Of a DNA stretch of 64,000 nucleotides, positions 7,905 to 16,488 are shown one piece after another (within the stretch, counting starts at the first letter, position 1; every line of letters begins with the position of its first letter). The DNA lies in NCBI GenBank assembly GCA_963830775.1, contig CAWHNT010000009.1:9243-73242 (forward strand), given 5' to 3'. A program made the position numbers and the translations under genes. The notes under the pieces are model-generated. The model was given only the letters and a program-made list of their open reading frames with translations, was not told where the DNA came from and made no database searches. The DNA comes from CAWHNT01 sp963830775 (GTDB lineage Bacteria; Pseudomonadota; Alphaproteobacteria; Geminicoccales; Geminicoccaceae).

Positions 7905-8687
7905 ATGCCTGGCTGGCGGCAGCTCATAGCGGCTCTGGGAATGCTCCTGCTCCCGGTGTCCTCGGCGCTTGCCGAGGAGCCACCCGTGATCGCCGGTGCG
8001 GCGGACCTGAAGTTCGCACTGGAGGAGGTGGCAAATCTCTTCCGATCGGGGGGCGGCCAGGAGGTGAGACTGACCTTCGGCTCGTCCGGCAACTTCGCGC
8101 GCCAGATCGAGCAGGGGGCGCCCTTCCAGATGTTCATGTCGGCGGACGAGGGCTTCGTCCTGCGCCTGGCGGACAAGGGCCTCACGGCCGATCAGGGCAC
8201 GCTCTATGCGATCGGGCGCATCGTGCTCTTCGCCCCGCACGGCTCGTCGCTCCAGACCGGGAACGGGCTCGCTGGACTGAAAACGGCGCTGGACGAGGGT
8301 GCGATCGAACGATTCGCGATCGCGAATCCCGAGCACGCGCCCTACGGGCGGGCAGCCGAGGAGGCGCTGCGGCACGCAGGCTTGTGGGATGCCGTGCGTC
8401 CTCGGCTCGTTCTCGGCGAGAATGCGGCTCAGGCCGCCCAGTTCGCCAGCTCCGGGTCGGCGCAGGGCGGCATCATCCCCTACTCCCTCTCGGTTGCGCC
8501 GGAGGTGGCGCGGCTCGGACGCTTCAGCCTGATCCCGGAGGACTGGCACAAGCCCTTGAAGCAGCGCATGGTGCTGCTGACGAGTGCTGGCGAGACGGCG
8601 CGCGCGTTCTACGCCTTCGTGCAGACGCGGCCGGCGCGGGAGATTTTCGTCCGCTACGGGTTCGTGCTCCCTGGCGAGACCTCGTGA
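7905..8687 (+). CDS. modA: Molybdate ABC transporter substrate-binding protein
   Basis: A periplasmic oxyanion-binding protein of about 260 residues with a signal peptide ending SSALAEE. The mature part begins with AADLKFAL, and FGSSGNFARQIEQGAPF and MSADE follow; these are the ModA ligand-contact motifs (tungstate remains possible). AGGAGG sits about 10 bases before ATG 7905, which rejects longer upstream starts. It is the first transporter gene of modABC, with modB 4 bp after its stop. It is probably controlled through the palindrome just upstream. Confidence 0.92.
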   Translation: MPGWRQLIAALGMLLLPVSSALAEEPPVIAGAADLKFALEEVANLFRSGGGQEVRLTFGSSGNFARQIEQGAPFQMFMSADEGFVLRLADKGLTADQGTLYAIGRIVLFAPHGSSLQTGNGLAGLKTALDEGAIERFAIANPEHAPYGRAAEEALRHAGLWDAVRPRLVLGENAAQAAQFASSGSAQGGIIPYSLSVAPEVARLGRFSLIPEDWHKPLKQRMVLLTSAGETARAFYAFVQTRPAREIFVRYGFVLPGETS

Positions 8688-8691
8688 GCCC

Positions 8692-9360
8692 ATGGACTGG
8701 ACGGCCTTCAGGCTTTCGCTTGCGCTTGCCGGCTGGACCGTCGCCATCCTTCTCCCGGTCGGCATCGTTGTCGGCCGGCAGCTCGCCTACCGTCGCTTTC
8801 CGGGGCGCGGGCTGATCGAGGGCCTGCTGGCGCTGCCCCTCGTACTCCCGCCCACCGTGCTCGGGTTCTACCTTCTGGTCACGTTCGGCGACCTCTCGCC
8901 CTTCGGCGAGGTCTATCGGCGAGTGTTCGGGCAGGGCCTGGTCTTCACCTTCGAAGGGCTGGTCGCAGCGTCGCTCATCGCCAACCTGCCCTTTGCCATC
9001 CAGCCGGTGCAGCGCGCCTTCGAAGCGGTCCCGCGCGAGCTGCGGGATGCCGCCGCCTGCTGCGGCATGAGCCCGCTCGCAACCCTGTTGCGGATCGAGC
9101 TGCCGCTCGCCTGGCCCGGCATGCTGGGCTCCGTCGTGCTGACGTTCGCCCACACGCTGGGCGAGTTCGGCGTCGTGCTCATGGTCGGCGGCAACATTCC
9201 CGGGGAGACGAAGACGATCGCGGTCGCGATCTACGATCGCGTCCAGGCCTTCGACGAGGCGGCTGCCGGCCGGATGTCGCTGGCACTTCTTTGCATCTCG
9301 TTGGCTGCCATCGCGGCGGCCAACATGATCTCGGCCCAGGTCGGACGGCGGCATGGGTGA
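8692..9360 (+). CDS. modB: Molybdate ABC transporter permease
   Basis: A 222-residue integral membrane protein with about five to six transmembrane helices, working with ModA and ModC. The ABC permease EAA loop is visible as ELRDAAACCGMSPLATLLRIELPLAWPG, and HTLGEFGVVLMVGGNIPGETKT is the characteristic ModB stretch. The ATG at 8692 starts just after modA; a longer frame beginning at 8584 only overlaps modA. Its stop overlaps the modC start by 8 bp. Confidence 0.93.
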   Translation: MDWTAFRLSLALAGWTVAILLPVGIVVGRQLAYRRFPGRGLIEGLLALPLVLPPTVLGFYLLVTFGDLSPFGEVYRRVFGQGLVFTFEGLVAASLIANLPFAIQPVQRAFEAVPRELRDAAACCGMSPLATLLRIELPLAWPGMLGSVVLTFAHTLGEFGVVLMVGGNIPGETKTIAVAIYDRVQAFDEAAAGRMSLALLCISLAAIAAANMISAQVGRRHG

Positions 9361-10489
9361 ACTGGGCGGCTTGTACGCCCGGCTGCGTCAGGAAGGACCG
9401 ATCCGGCTCGACGTCGAGCTGACCGTCAAGCCCGGCGAGCTTCTGGGGCTGGTCGGGCCGTCCGGCAGCGGCAAGACGACGGTACTCCACGGCATTGCAG
9501 GCCTCTACCGCCCGGGGGAGGGTCTGGTCCGCTGCGGCGGTGCCACCTGGCTCGACACCAAGCGCGGCATCTGCGAGCCCGCGCACAGGCGTCGGGTCGG
9601 CATGGTCTTCCAGAGCTACGCCCTCTTTCCGCACATGACGGCGCTGGACAATGTTGCAGCCGCCTTGGGCCATCTGCCGAGCCACGCCCGGACCGATCGG
9701 GCGCGCGAGCTCCTGGCGAGGGTCCGTCTGCAAGGGCTCGAGCTGCGGCGTCCGGCAGCATTGTCCGGCGGACAGCAGCAGCGCGTGGCGGTAGCCCGGG
9801 CGCTCGCCCGCGAGCCGGCGGCCCTTCTTCTCGACGAGCCCTTCTCGGCGGTGGACATGGCCACGCGGCAGCGGCTCTACCGCGAGCTGGCGGAGCTGCG
9901 GGCGGGCCTTGCCATGCCGGCGATCCTGGTCACGCACGACATCGACGAGGCCAGCCTGCTGGCGAACCGCCTGGCGGTACTGCACCACGGCCGGACCCTG
10001 CAGACCGGCACGCCGACCGAGGTCCGGCGGCGCCCCAACGATGCCGAGGTTGCGCGGCTGATGGGGCTGCGCAACCTCTTCAAGGGTGAGGTCGCCGGCC
10101 ACGAGCGGCAGGCAGGCCGTACCATTCTGCGCTGGGGCGGCCTTCAGCTCGAGGCGCGCCTGCAGGACGAGATGCCGGCCGGCAGCAGGACCGACTGGAT
10201 CATCCCCGCGGCGGACGTGATCCTCCACCGCCGCGATCGGCCGTCCCGAGGCGAGCACGAGAACCCGGTGCCCGGCAGGGTTCGAGAGCTGATCGTGCTG
10301 GGCGACGTGGTGGAAGCGGCGCTCGAGCCCACGGCCGCTCCCGGCGAGCGGATCAGCTTCGCCCTGCCGCTCCACAGCGCCCGCCGCAACGGCCTGGAGC
10401 ACGGCGTCGAGGCCACGCTCTCGCTCCTGGCCCAGGGCATCCACCTGATGCCTCCCGCGCGCGAGGGAGGCCACGCCGCCGTCGGGCGC
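9353..10489 (+). CDS. modC: Molybdate ABC transporter ATPase, no stop codon before next gene
   Basis: The ATPase of the molybdate importer. Visible parts are Walker A GPSGSGKT (35-42), Q-loop FQSYALFPHM, signature LSGGQQQR (138-144), Walker B LLLDEP (Asp161) and the switch His in VTHD. A C-terminal TOBE/Mop region covers about residues 235-365. ModC should end near residue 365, but the frame has no stop: it runs on through a glucan-synthesis protein to 12187. The +1 frame has stops at 10446, 10491 and 10506, so one spurious base would explain it. The end given here is where the next gene may start. Confidence 0.85.
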
Positions 10490-12187
10490 ATGACGGGACC
10501 GCGGCTAGCGCCGCATGCTACATCCCATTATCTCTGGCCCGCGTGCTACGGCCCGACCCCGGGCCGCCATCAACGAAGGCGAACGACCCTGCACCGTCGC
10601 GATTTCCTGGGCCGCAGCGCCCTGCTGCCGGCATGGGGCTCCCTGGCTCCGATCCTCCTCCACGCACCTGCTCTCCTGGCCCAGACAGCCGCGGGCGAGC
10701 CGCAGCCCTTCGACTGGGAGTGGCTGAAGGCGCATGTCCGCGAGCGGGCCACCGCACCCCATGTCCAACCCGGCGAGGACCGGCCGCCGCAGGTCCAGGC
10801 GCTTTCCTGGGACCAGTACAACGCGATCCGCTTCCGGCCGGACCAGGCACTCTGGGTCGGCACGGACCTCACCTTCCAGGTCCAGTTCTTCCATCTGGGC
10901 ATCTTCTACCGCCATGCCGTCCACATCTTCGAGGTCGACGGCGGCACCGCGCGCGAGATCGCCTACGACCCCGGCATGTTCGACTTCGGCGCGGTGCGCT
11001 TCGACCCGCCGCTGAGCCCCGAGCTGGGCTTCGCCGGCTTTCGCCTCCACTTCCACACCAACTTCCAGCAGGACGTCGCGGTCTTCCAGGGTGCCTCCTA
11101 TTTCCGCGCCACCGACCGCAACAACCAGTACGGGCTCTCCGGCCGCGGGCTCGCCGTAGACAGCGGCTTCCTCGACCAGCCCGAGGAGTTCCCGGTCTTC
11201 ACCCGCTACTGGCTGGTGCGGCCGCGCCCGACCGACACCGTGCTCACCGTCTACGCGCTCCTGGAGAGCGAGAGTGCGATCGGCGCCTTCCGCTTCGGCG
11301 TGGCCCCTGGCGGGGTCACGATCATGGACGTCACCAGCCACCTGGTCATGCGCCGGCAGGTGCGCCGGCTGGGCTTTGCACCGCTGACCAGCATGTACCA
11401 GTTCGGCGAGAACGACCGCCGCGTGTCCGACGACTGGCGCCAGGAGATCCACGACTCGGACGGGCTTGCGATGTGGCGCGGCAACGGCGAGTGGGTGTGG
11501 CGGCCGCTGGTCAACCCGCCGCAGCTCCGCGTCTCCTGGTTCAGCGACGAGAACCCCAAAGGCTTCGGCCTCCTCCAGCGCGACCGCAAGTTCGACAGCT
11601 ACCAGGACGAGGGTGCCCGCTACGAGGCGCGGCCCTCGCTCTGGGTCGAGCCGCTGCACGACTGGGGCAAGGGCGGCTTCCACCTGGTCGAGCTGCCGAC
11701 CGCCGACGAGACCTTCGACAACGTCGTGGCCTTCTGGACCCCGCTCGAGCCGCCGGCACCGGGCCAGGAGCTGGAGCTCCGCTACAAGCTGCACTGGTGC
11801 CCCGACCCGCCGGCCCGCCCGCCGCTGGCCCAGTGCATCGCCACCCGGATCGGCCGCGGCGGCATCATCGGCCACCCGCCGGACCGCAACCTGCGCAAGT
11901 TCGTGGTCGACTTCTCAGGCGGCGACCTGCCCCTGGTCCCGCGCGGCGCCCCGGTCGAGCCCGTGGTCACCGTCTCGCGCGGCGAGGTGATGCGCCTGAC
12001 CGTGCTCGACGGCCAGATCCTGATCTCGCCTTTGGCCCGCCCGCTCCCCGCCATCAACGGCTGGCGGGTCACCTTCGACTATAGCTGGGAAGGCATGGAC
12101 CCGGTCGACATGCGCCTCTTCCTGCGCATGGGGCCGACCACCCTGACCGAGACCTGGCTCTACCAGTGGACGCCGCCGCACGCCTGA
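10490..12187 (+). CDS. Periplasmic glucan biosynthesis protein (OpgG/OpgD family)
   Basis: An MdoG-domain protein that shapes osmoregulated periplasmic glucans. A twin-arginine signal (RRDFLG, then a hydrophobic stretch ending LLAQ) argues for Tat export, as in OpgD. The mature part holds the two-domain MdoG fold, with YDPGMFDFG, DSGFLDQPEEFPVF and YFRATDRNNQYGLSGRG segments. The only in-frame ATG is at 10490, which leaves a long leader; CTG at 10589, right before HRRDFLG, would give a normal Tat peptide. It is in frame with modC and no stop separates them. A cytoplasmic ATPase fused to an exported enzyme makes little sense, so separate initiation or an indel is likely. Confidence 0.85.
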   Translation: MTGPRLAPHATSHYLWPACYGPTPGRHQRRRTTLHRRDFLGRSALLPAWGSLAPILLHAPALLAQTAAGEPQPFDWEWLKAHVRERATAPHVQPGEDRPPQVQALSWDQYNAIRFRPDQALWVGTDLTFQVQFFHLGIFYRHAVHIFEVDGGTAREIAYDPGMFDFGAVRFDPPLSPELGFAGFRLHFHTNFQQDVAVFQGASYFRATDRNNQYGLSGRGLAVDSGFLDQPEEFPVFTRYWLVRPRPTDTVLTVYALLESESAIGAFRFGVAPGGVTIMDVTSHLVMRRQVRRLGFAPLTSMYQFGENDRRVSDDWRQEIHDSDGLAMWRGNGEWVWRPLVNPPQLRVSWFSDENPKGFGLLQRDRKFDSYQDEGARYEARPSLWVEPLHDWGKGGFHLVELPTADETFDNVVAFWTPLEPPAPGQELELRYKLHWCPDPPARPPLAQCIATRIGRGGIIGHPPDRNLRKFVVDFSGGDLPLVPRGAPVEPVVTVSRGEVMRLTVLDGQILISPLARPLPAINGWRVTFDYSWEGMDPVDMRLFLRMGPTTLTETWLYQWTPPHA

Positions 12188-12215
12188 GGCCGGTTCTGGC
12201 CTCGGCCATGCGGCG
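12174..12215 (+). terminator. Extended stem-loop after the glucan gene
   Basis: Nested inverted repeats: outer CGCCGCA/TGCGGCG (12174-12180 and 12209-12215) and inner GAGGCC/GGCCTC (12186-12191 and 12198-12203). The stem covers the stop codon of the glucan gene. No T-tract follows, so a terminator function before purA is only plausible. Confidence 0.4.
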
Positions 12216-12252
12216 CGTGTAGAGGTCGGGCCCCGGTCGGCCGGAGGGAAGC

Positions 12253-13560
12253 ATGAGCAACGTCGCGGTCGTAGGCGCCCAGTGGGGCGATGAAGGCAAG
12301 GGCAAGATCGTCGACTGGCTCTCGGAGCGGGCCGACGTCGTGGTGCGCTTCCAGGGCGGGCACAATGCCGGGCACACGCTGGTCATCGACGGCCGCACCT
12401 ACAAGCTCTCGCTGCTCCCTTCCGGCGTGGTCCGTCCGGGCCGGCTCTCGATCATCGGCAACGGGGTCGTGATCGACCCCTGGGCGCTGATGCAGGAGAT
12501 CGAGACCCTGCGCGGCATGGGGGTGACCATCTCGGTCGAGACCCTGCGGATCGCCGAGAACGCGGCCCTGATCCTCCCCCTCCACGGCGAGCTGGACCGC
12601 GCCCGCGAGCTGGCGCGCGAGGGCAGCAAGGAGGGCATGGGCAAGATCGGCACCACCGGACGCGGCATCGGCCCGGCCTATGAGGACAAGGCTGCCCGCC
12701 GCGCCATCCGCGTCTGCGACCTCGCCGACCCTGCCATGCTGGAGACCCGCCTGCACGAGCTGCTGCTGCACCACAACGCGCTCCGGCGCGGCTTCGGCAT
12801 CGAGGAGATCGACGGCCAGCGCCTGCTCAAGGACCTCCAGGCCCTGGCGCCCAGGCTCCTCCCCTTCGCCGAGCCGGTCTGGCTGCGCCTGGCCGAGCTG
12901 AAGCGCGCCGGCCGCCGCATCCTGTTCGAGGGTGCGCAAGGCACCATGCTCGACGTCGACCACGGCACCTACCCCTTCGTCACCTCCTCCAACACGGTGG
13001 CGGGTGCTGCCGCCACCGGCTCCGGCATCGGCCCCGACGGCGTCGGCTACGTGCTGGGCATCTGCAAGGCCTACACCACCCGCGTCGGCTCGGGCCCCTT
13101 CCCCACCGAGCTCCAGGACGACACCGGCCGCCGCCTGGGCGAGCGCGGCCGCGAGTTCGGCACCGTCACCGGCCGCCCCCGCCGCTGCGGCTGGTTCGAC
13201 GCCGTCCTCGTCCGCCAGGCGGTCAAGCTCGGCGGCATCAAGGGCCTGGCGCTGACCAAGCTCGACGTGCTCGACGGCTTCCCGACCCTCAAGGTCTGCA
13301 CCGCCTACTCCCTCCAGGGCCAGCTCCTCCACCACCTCCCCGCCGGCATGGGCGCCCAGGCAGCCGCCCGCCCGGTCTACGAGGAGCTGGACGGCTGGGA
13401 GGAGACCACCAACGGCGCCCGCAGCTTCGCCCAGCTCCCGGCCAACGCGGTGAAGTACGTGAAGCGGCTGGAGGAGCTGGTGGAGTGCCCGGTGGCGCTG
13501 CTCTCCACCAGCCCGGACCGGGACGACACCATCCTGGTGCGGGATCCGTTTGCGGATTGA
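12253..13560 (+). CDS. purA: Adenylosuccinate synthetase
   Basis: Joins IMP and aspartate with GTP on the path to AMP. The P-loop variant GDEGKGK is at residues 12-18, followed by FQGGHNAGHT, GTTGRGIGPAYEDK and the C-terminal VELIE-like/STSPDRDDTI segment. At 435 residues it is full length. A GGAGGG site precedes ATG 12253 by a few bases. It stands between the mod/glucan genes and a toxin-antitoxin cluster and is apparently monocistronic. Confidence 0.96.
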   Translation: MSNVAVVGAQWGDEGKGKIVDWLSERADVVVRFQGGHNAGHTLVIDGRTYKLSLLPSGVVRPGRLSIIGNGVVIDPWALMQEIETLRGMGVTISVETLRIAENAALILPLHGELDRARELAREGSKEGMGKIGTTGRGIGPAYEDKAARRAIRVCDLADPAMLETRLHELLLHHNALRRGFGIEEIDGQRLLKDLQALAPRLLPFAEPVWLRLAELKRAGRRILFEGAQGTMLDVDHGTYPFVTSSNTVAGAAATGSGIGPDGVGYVLGICKAYTTRVGSGPFPTELQDDTGRRLGERGREFGTVTGRPRRCGWFDAVLVRQAVKLGGIKGLALTKLDVLDGFPTLKVCTAYSLQGQLLHHLPAGMGAQAAARPVYEELDGWEETTNGARSFAQLPANAVKYVKRLEELVECPVALLSTSPDRDDTILVRDPFAD

Positions 13561-13578
13561 AGCTCAGGTGTCCTGGGC

Positions 13579-13860
13579 GTGATCAGGAGCTTCCGCTGCC
13601 GCGAAACGGCACGCCTATTCGATGACCAGAACGTTGCCCAATTCCGCTCCATCGAGAGAGCTGCGCGGCGTAAGCTGCTGATCCTGAGCCAAGCGAAGCG
13701 CCTTGAGGACCTGCGCTCTCCGCCGGGCAACCGGCTCGAGCCATTGAAGGGCGACCGTCGCGGGCAGTACAGTATCCGCATCAACGACCAGTGGCGGATC
13801 TGCTTCCGCTGGGTCGAGGCCGGTGCAGAGGACGTCGAGATCGTCGATTACCATGACTGA
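13579..13860 (+). CDS. higB: HigB-like toxin of RelE superfamily
   Basis: A 93-residue protein of the plasmid-maintenance killer family: IRSFRCRETARLFDD at the start, RLEDLRSPPGNRLEPLKGDRRGQYSIRIN in the middle and WRICFRW near the end. HigB proteins are ribosome-dependent mRNA endonucleases. The start is GTG at 13579, 18 bp after the purA stop. The antitoxin gene overlaps its end by 8 bp, in the toxin-first order typical for higBA. Confidence 0.9.
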   Translation: MIRSFRCRETARLFDDQNVAQFRSIERAARRKLLILSQAKRLEDLRSPPGNRLEPLKGDRRGQYSIRINDQWRICFRWVEAGAEDVEIVDYHD

Positions 13861-14176
13861 CGAGTCGCTGAGCGCTGCCGAGGAGCTTCTCCCTCCCATC
13901 CCGCCGGGCGAGATCCTGCGGGAGGAGTTCGTGCGCCCGCACGGGCTCACGCTGGCACAGGTAGCTCGTGACCTTGGCGTGAATACTGGCCGCCTGAGTG
14001 AGATCGTACACGGGCGAGCCCGCATCACTGCCGAGATGGCACTCCGGCTCGGCAAGTATTTCGGCACGAGCCCCGAGCTCTGGCTCGGCCTGCAGATGGA
14101 CTACGACATGCGCAAGGCCCGCCGCGAGGTCTGGCCCACTATCGAGGCAGGCGTGCGCAGCCTGCGCGCAGCCTGA
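13853..14176 (+). CDS. higA: HigA antitoxin, XRE family
   Basis: A 107-residue helix-turn-helix antitoxin. The family signature is PPGEILREEFVRPHGLTLAQVARDLGV, followed by the recognition helix GRLSEIVHGRARIT and the ALRLGKYFGTSPELWLGLQ segment. It should bind and neutralise HigB and repress its own promoter. The ATG lies within the higB stop region (ATGACTGA), giving coupled translation. Both genes look intact. Confidence 0.92.
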   Translation: MTDESLSAAEELLPPIPPGEILREEFVRPHGLTLAQVARDLGVNTGRLSEIVHGRARITAEMALRLGKYFGTSPELWLGLQMDYDMRKARREVWPTIEAGVRSLRAA

Positions 14177-14219
14177 GCCACCGGCTGCTCCGCGGACCGA
14201 GGCGCGGCGAAAGGGTTCC

Positions 14220-14534
14220 TCAGGAGACGAAAGTCAAAGTGCCTGGGCAGGCAGCTTGCAGTGCCGCCGCGATCGTCTCGATCTTGGCCAAGACGAGGCG
14301 CCTGCGCGTTTCCGCGATCACGACGACCGCGAGGCTCAGACTTGCCAGATCGTTCTCGAATGGCAAGGCACGATCACCGGTCAACAGGATGTCGAACTGC
14401 TCGCTTGCGGCCCGCAAAATCTCTGCGTCGCTCCAGCTGCTCCATCCCATGAACGAGACCGTCCGCGCATCGAAGCCGGCCAGGGCACGGTGGAGCTGGA
14501 CCGGCAGGCACTCGTCGATCAGCACGCGCCGCAT
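14220..14534 (-). CDS. DUF5615 PIN-like toxin candidate
   Basis: A 104-residue PIN-like protein of the DUF5615 family, which begins with the acidic LIDECLP motif and has a second acidic cluster at WSDAEIL and LLTGDRAL. PIN-fold proteins of this kind are predicted RNases paired with DUF433 antitoxins. Here the partner lies immediately upstream on the same strand, with start and stop sharing a base (TGATG). It is convergent with higA. Toxin activity is inferred from family context, not shown. Confidence 0.82.
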   Translation of the reverse strand: MRRVLIDECLPVQLHRALAGFDARTVSFMGWSSWSDAEILRAASEQFDILLTGDRALPFENDLASLSLAVVVIAETRRRLVLAKIETIAAALQAACPGTLTFVS

Positions 14535-14770
14535 CAGGCGGCGGTGTCGAGCACTCGGTGCCGGGCAAGATCGAGCACGGCGAGAACGTCCGGCCGGCTC
14601 AGGCTCGGATAGCTCTCCAGCACCTCATCGACCGTGAGCCCGTCGGCAAGGTTGTCGAACAGGACGTCTATCGGGACACGCGTGCCACGGAAGACGGGTC
14701 GTCCGGCAAGGATGCCCGGATCGCGCACAATCGGAATCTGCGACGAGGTCGACAGCTCGGCATCGGGCAC
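14534..14770 (-). CDS. DUF433 antitoxin candidate
   Basis: A 78-residue DUF433 protein: IVRDPGILAGRPVFRGTRVPIDVLFDNLADG followed by a short helix-turn-helix-like stretch TVDEVLESYPSLSRPDVLAVL. DUF433 proteins are the usual partner of DUF5615 PIN-like toxins. The pair overlaps by one base. Only 83 bp separate its start from the ancestral stop of the MFS gene upstream, so it may be read from that transcript as well. Confidence 0.85.
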   Translation of the reverse strand: MPDAELSTSSQIPIVRDPGILAGRPVFRGTRVPIDVLFDNLADGLTVDEVLESYPSLSRPDVLAVLDLARHRVLDTAA

Positions 14771-14853
14771 GGTGGGCGACTCCCTGAAGCCGAGCGGAGC
14801 TTATCAGACATTCGGCCCGTGCGCACCGTACGCTGGACGCCACACCTGCCGCG

Positions 14854-16477
14854 TCAGCCCTCCCGCACCGTCTCCCGGTGGATCAGCCGCCGAACCACCG
14901 GCGTGAACTCCGGGTCCACCAGCGCACCGAGCCCGCGTGATGATCGCCTCGTCGGCCTCCGTGCCGCGGCGGCGCTGGCGTAGGTAGTCGAACCAGCTGC
15001 CAAGCGTGAAGGTCTCGATCCAGAGGCGGGCGTCGGCGGTGTCCTCGAAGAGGTTCCAGCGCCAGGCGCCGTCGCGTTTGCGCATGTGGCCCACGTCCTC
15101 CATGGCGGCCATGAAGGCGGCGGTGTTGGACTCGGGGACGCGGTACTCGATCATGACCAGGACCGGGCCCTCCTCGTAGCGGAAGGGGACGGCGGGCTTG
15201 GGGTCGGTGCCGCGGCTGGCCATGGGGCGGAGGTCGACGGCCTCGGCAGCCGGCATGGGGTAGCGGAAGTGGAGGAGGAGGGTGGCGAGGAGCAGGGCGC
15301 CGACGATGACCTGGGCCATGTCGAGGCCGGTATAGGCGGCGAGGTGGCCCCAGACCCAGCTGCCCAGCGCCATGCCGCCGAAGATGGTGCTCTGGTAGAG
15401 GGCCAGCACCCGGGCCTGGACCCAGGGGGCGGTCACCATCTGGATGCTGATGTTGAAGGTGGAGAAGGAGCCGAGCCAGGCGGCACCGGCGAGCGGCAGG
15501 GCGATGGCGGCGGTGGGCAGCGAGGGGAAGAGGCCCAGGAGGAGGAGGGCCATGCCGAAGACGGCGGTGAGCAGGGTGATGACGAACTCGGCTCCCTTCG
15601 CCTGGCGCACACGGTGGATCATGAAGGCGCCGATGAGGGCACCCAGGCCGAAGGCACCCAGGAGGAAGCCGTAGAGGGTGGCATCGCCTCCCAGGCGATC
15701 GCGGGCGATCAGCGGCAGGAGGGCCATGATGGCGGCGGCGAGCGTGCCGAACGCGGCGCCGCGGACGAGCACGGCCCGGATCGGCGGCGTCTCGGTGACG
15801 TAGCGCAGGCCGGTGATCATGGCGCTGCCCAGGCGCTCGCGCGGCAGGTCCTCCTTCGGCAGGTCGCGACGCCAGACCAGCATGGCGGCGATCATGGCGA
15901 GCGACGAGAAGGCGTTGACGATGAAGGCGGTCTCGGCGCCGGTGGCGGCGATCAGGATGCCGCCCAGGGCCGGGCCTACGGCACGGGCGATGTTGAAGGC
16001 GATGGCGTTGAGCGTGACGGCGGCGGCCAGGTCCTGGATCGGCACGATCTCGCGCACGGCCGCCTGCCAGGCGGGGCCGTTGAGGGCCGTGCCGATGCCG
16101 AGCGCGAAGGTGAGGAGGAGGAGGCCCGCAGGCCCGAGCAGGCCGAGGAAGCCCAGGAGGGCGAGGCAGGCGGCCGAGGCTGCCGTCCAGACCTGGGCCA
16201 CGATCAGCACCTGCCGGCGGTCGACGATGTCGGCGAAGGCGCCGGCCACGAGGGAGAAGAGGAGGATCGGGGCCAGCATCGCGGTCTGGACCAGGGCCAC
16301 GAGGTCGGGCGTGCCGGCGAGCGAGGTCATCAGCCACGCGGCACCCGTCGCCTGGATGAGCGTGCCCAGGGCGGAGACCAGGTTGGCAGCCCAGATGACC
16401 CGGAACATGCCGGGCCGCATCAGGGGAGCAAGGACGCCGCCCCTGGGCTTGGGCCGTGCCGCCACTCCGTCCGGCAT
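14854..16477 (-). CDS. MFS transporter (EntS/TF_0 type) with 3' frameshift
   Basis: An inner-membrane major facilitator with about 11-12 helices. The N-terminal half starts MFRVIWAANLVSALGTLIQ and includes the DRRQVL loop between helices 2 and 3. A soluble tail of about 120 residues (PVLVMIEYRVPESN... RWNLFEDTADARLWIETF) is typical of this EntS-like family with an NIPSNAP-like end. Near 14926 an extra base shifts the frame. Removing it restores ALVDPEFTPVVRRLIHRETVREG and a stop at 14854; as written, the frame runs to 14804 with a random tail. Substrate unknown. Confidence 0.8.
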
Positions 16478-16488
16478 GGCGGCCGGGG

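Noticed and set aside
10505..11875. 456-codon open frame antisense to the glucan gene
   Set aside because: Same kind of GC shadow, no recognisable domain.
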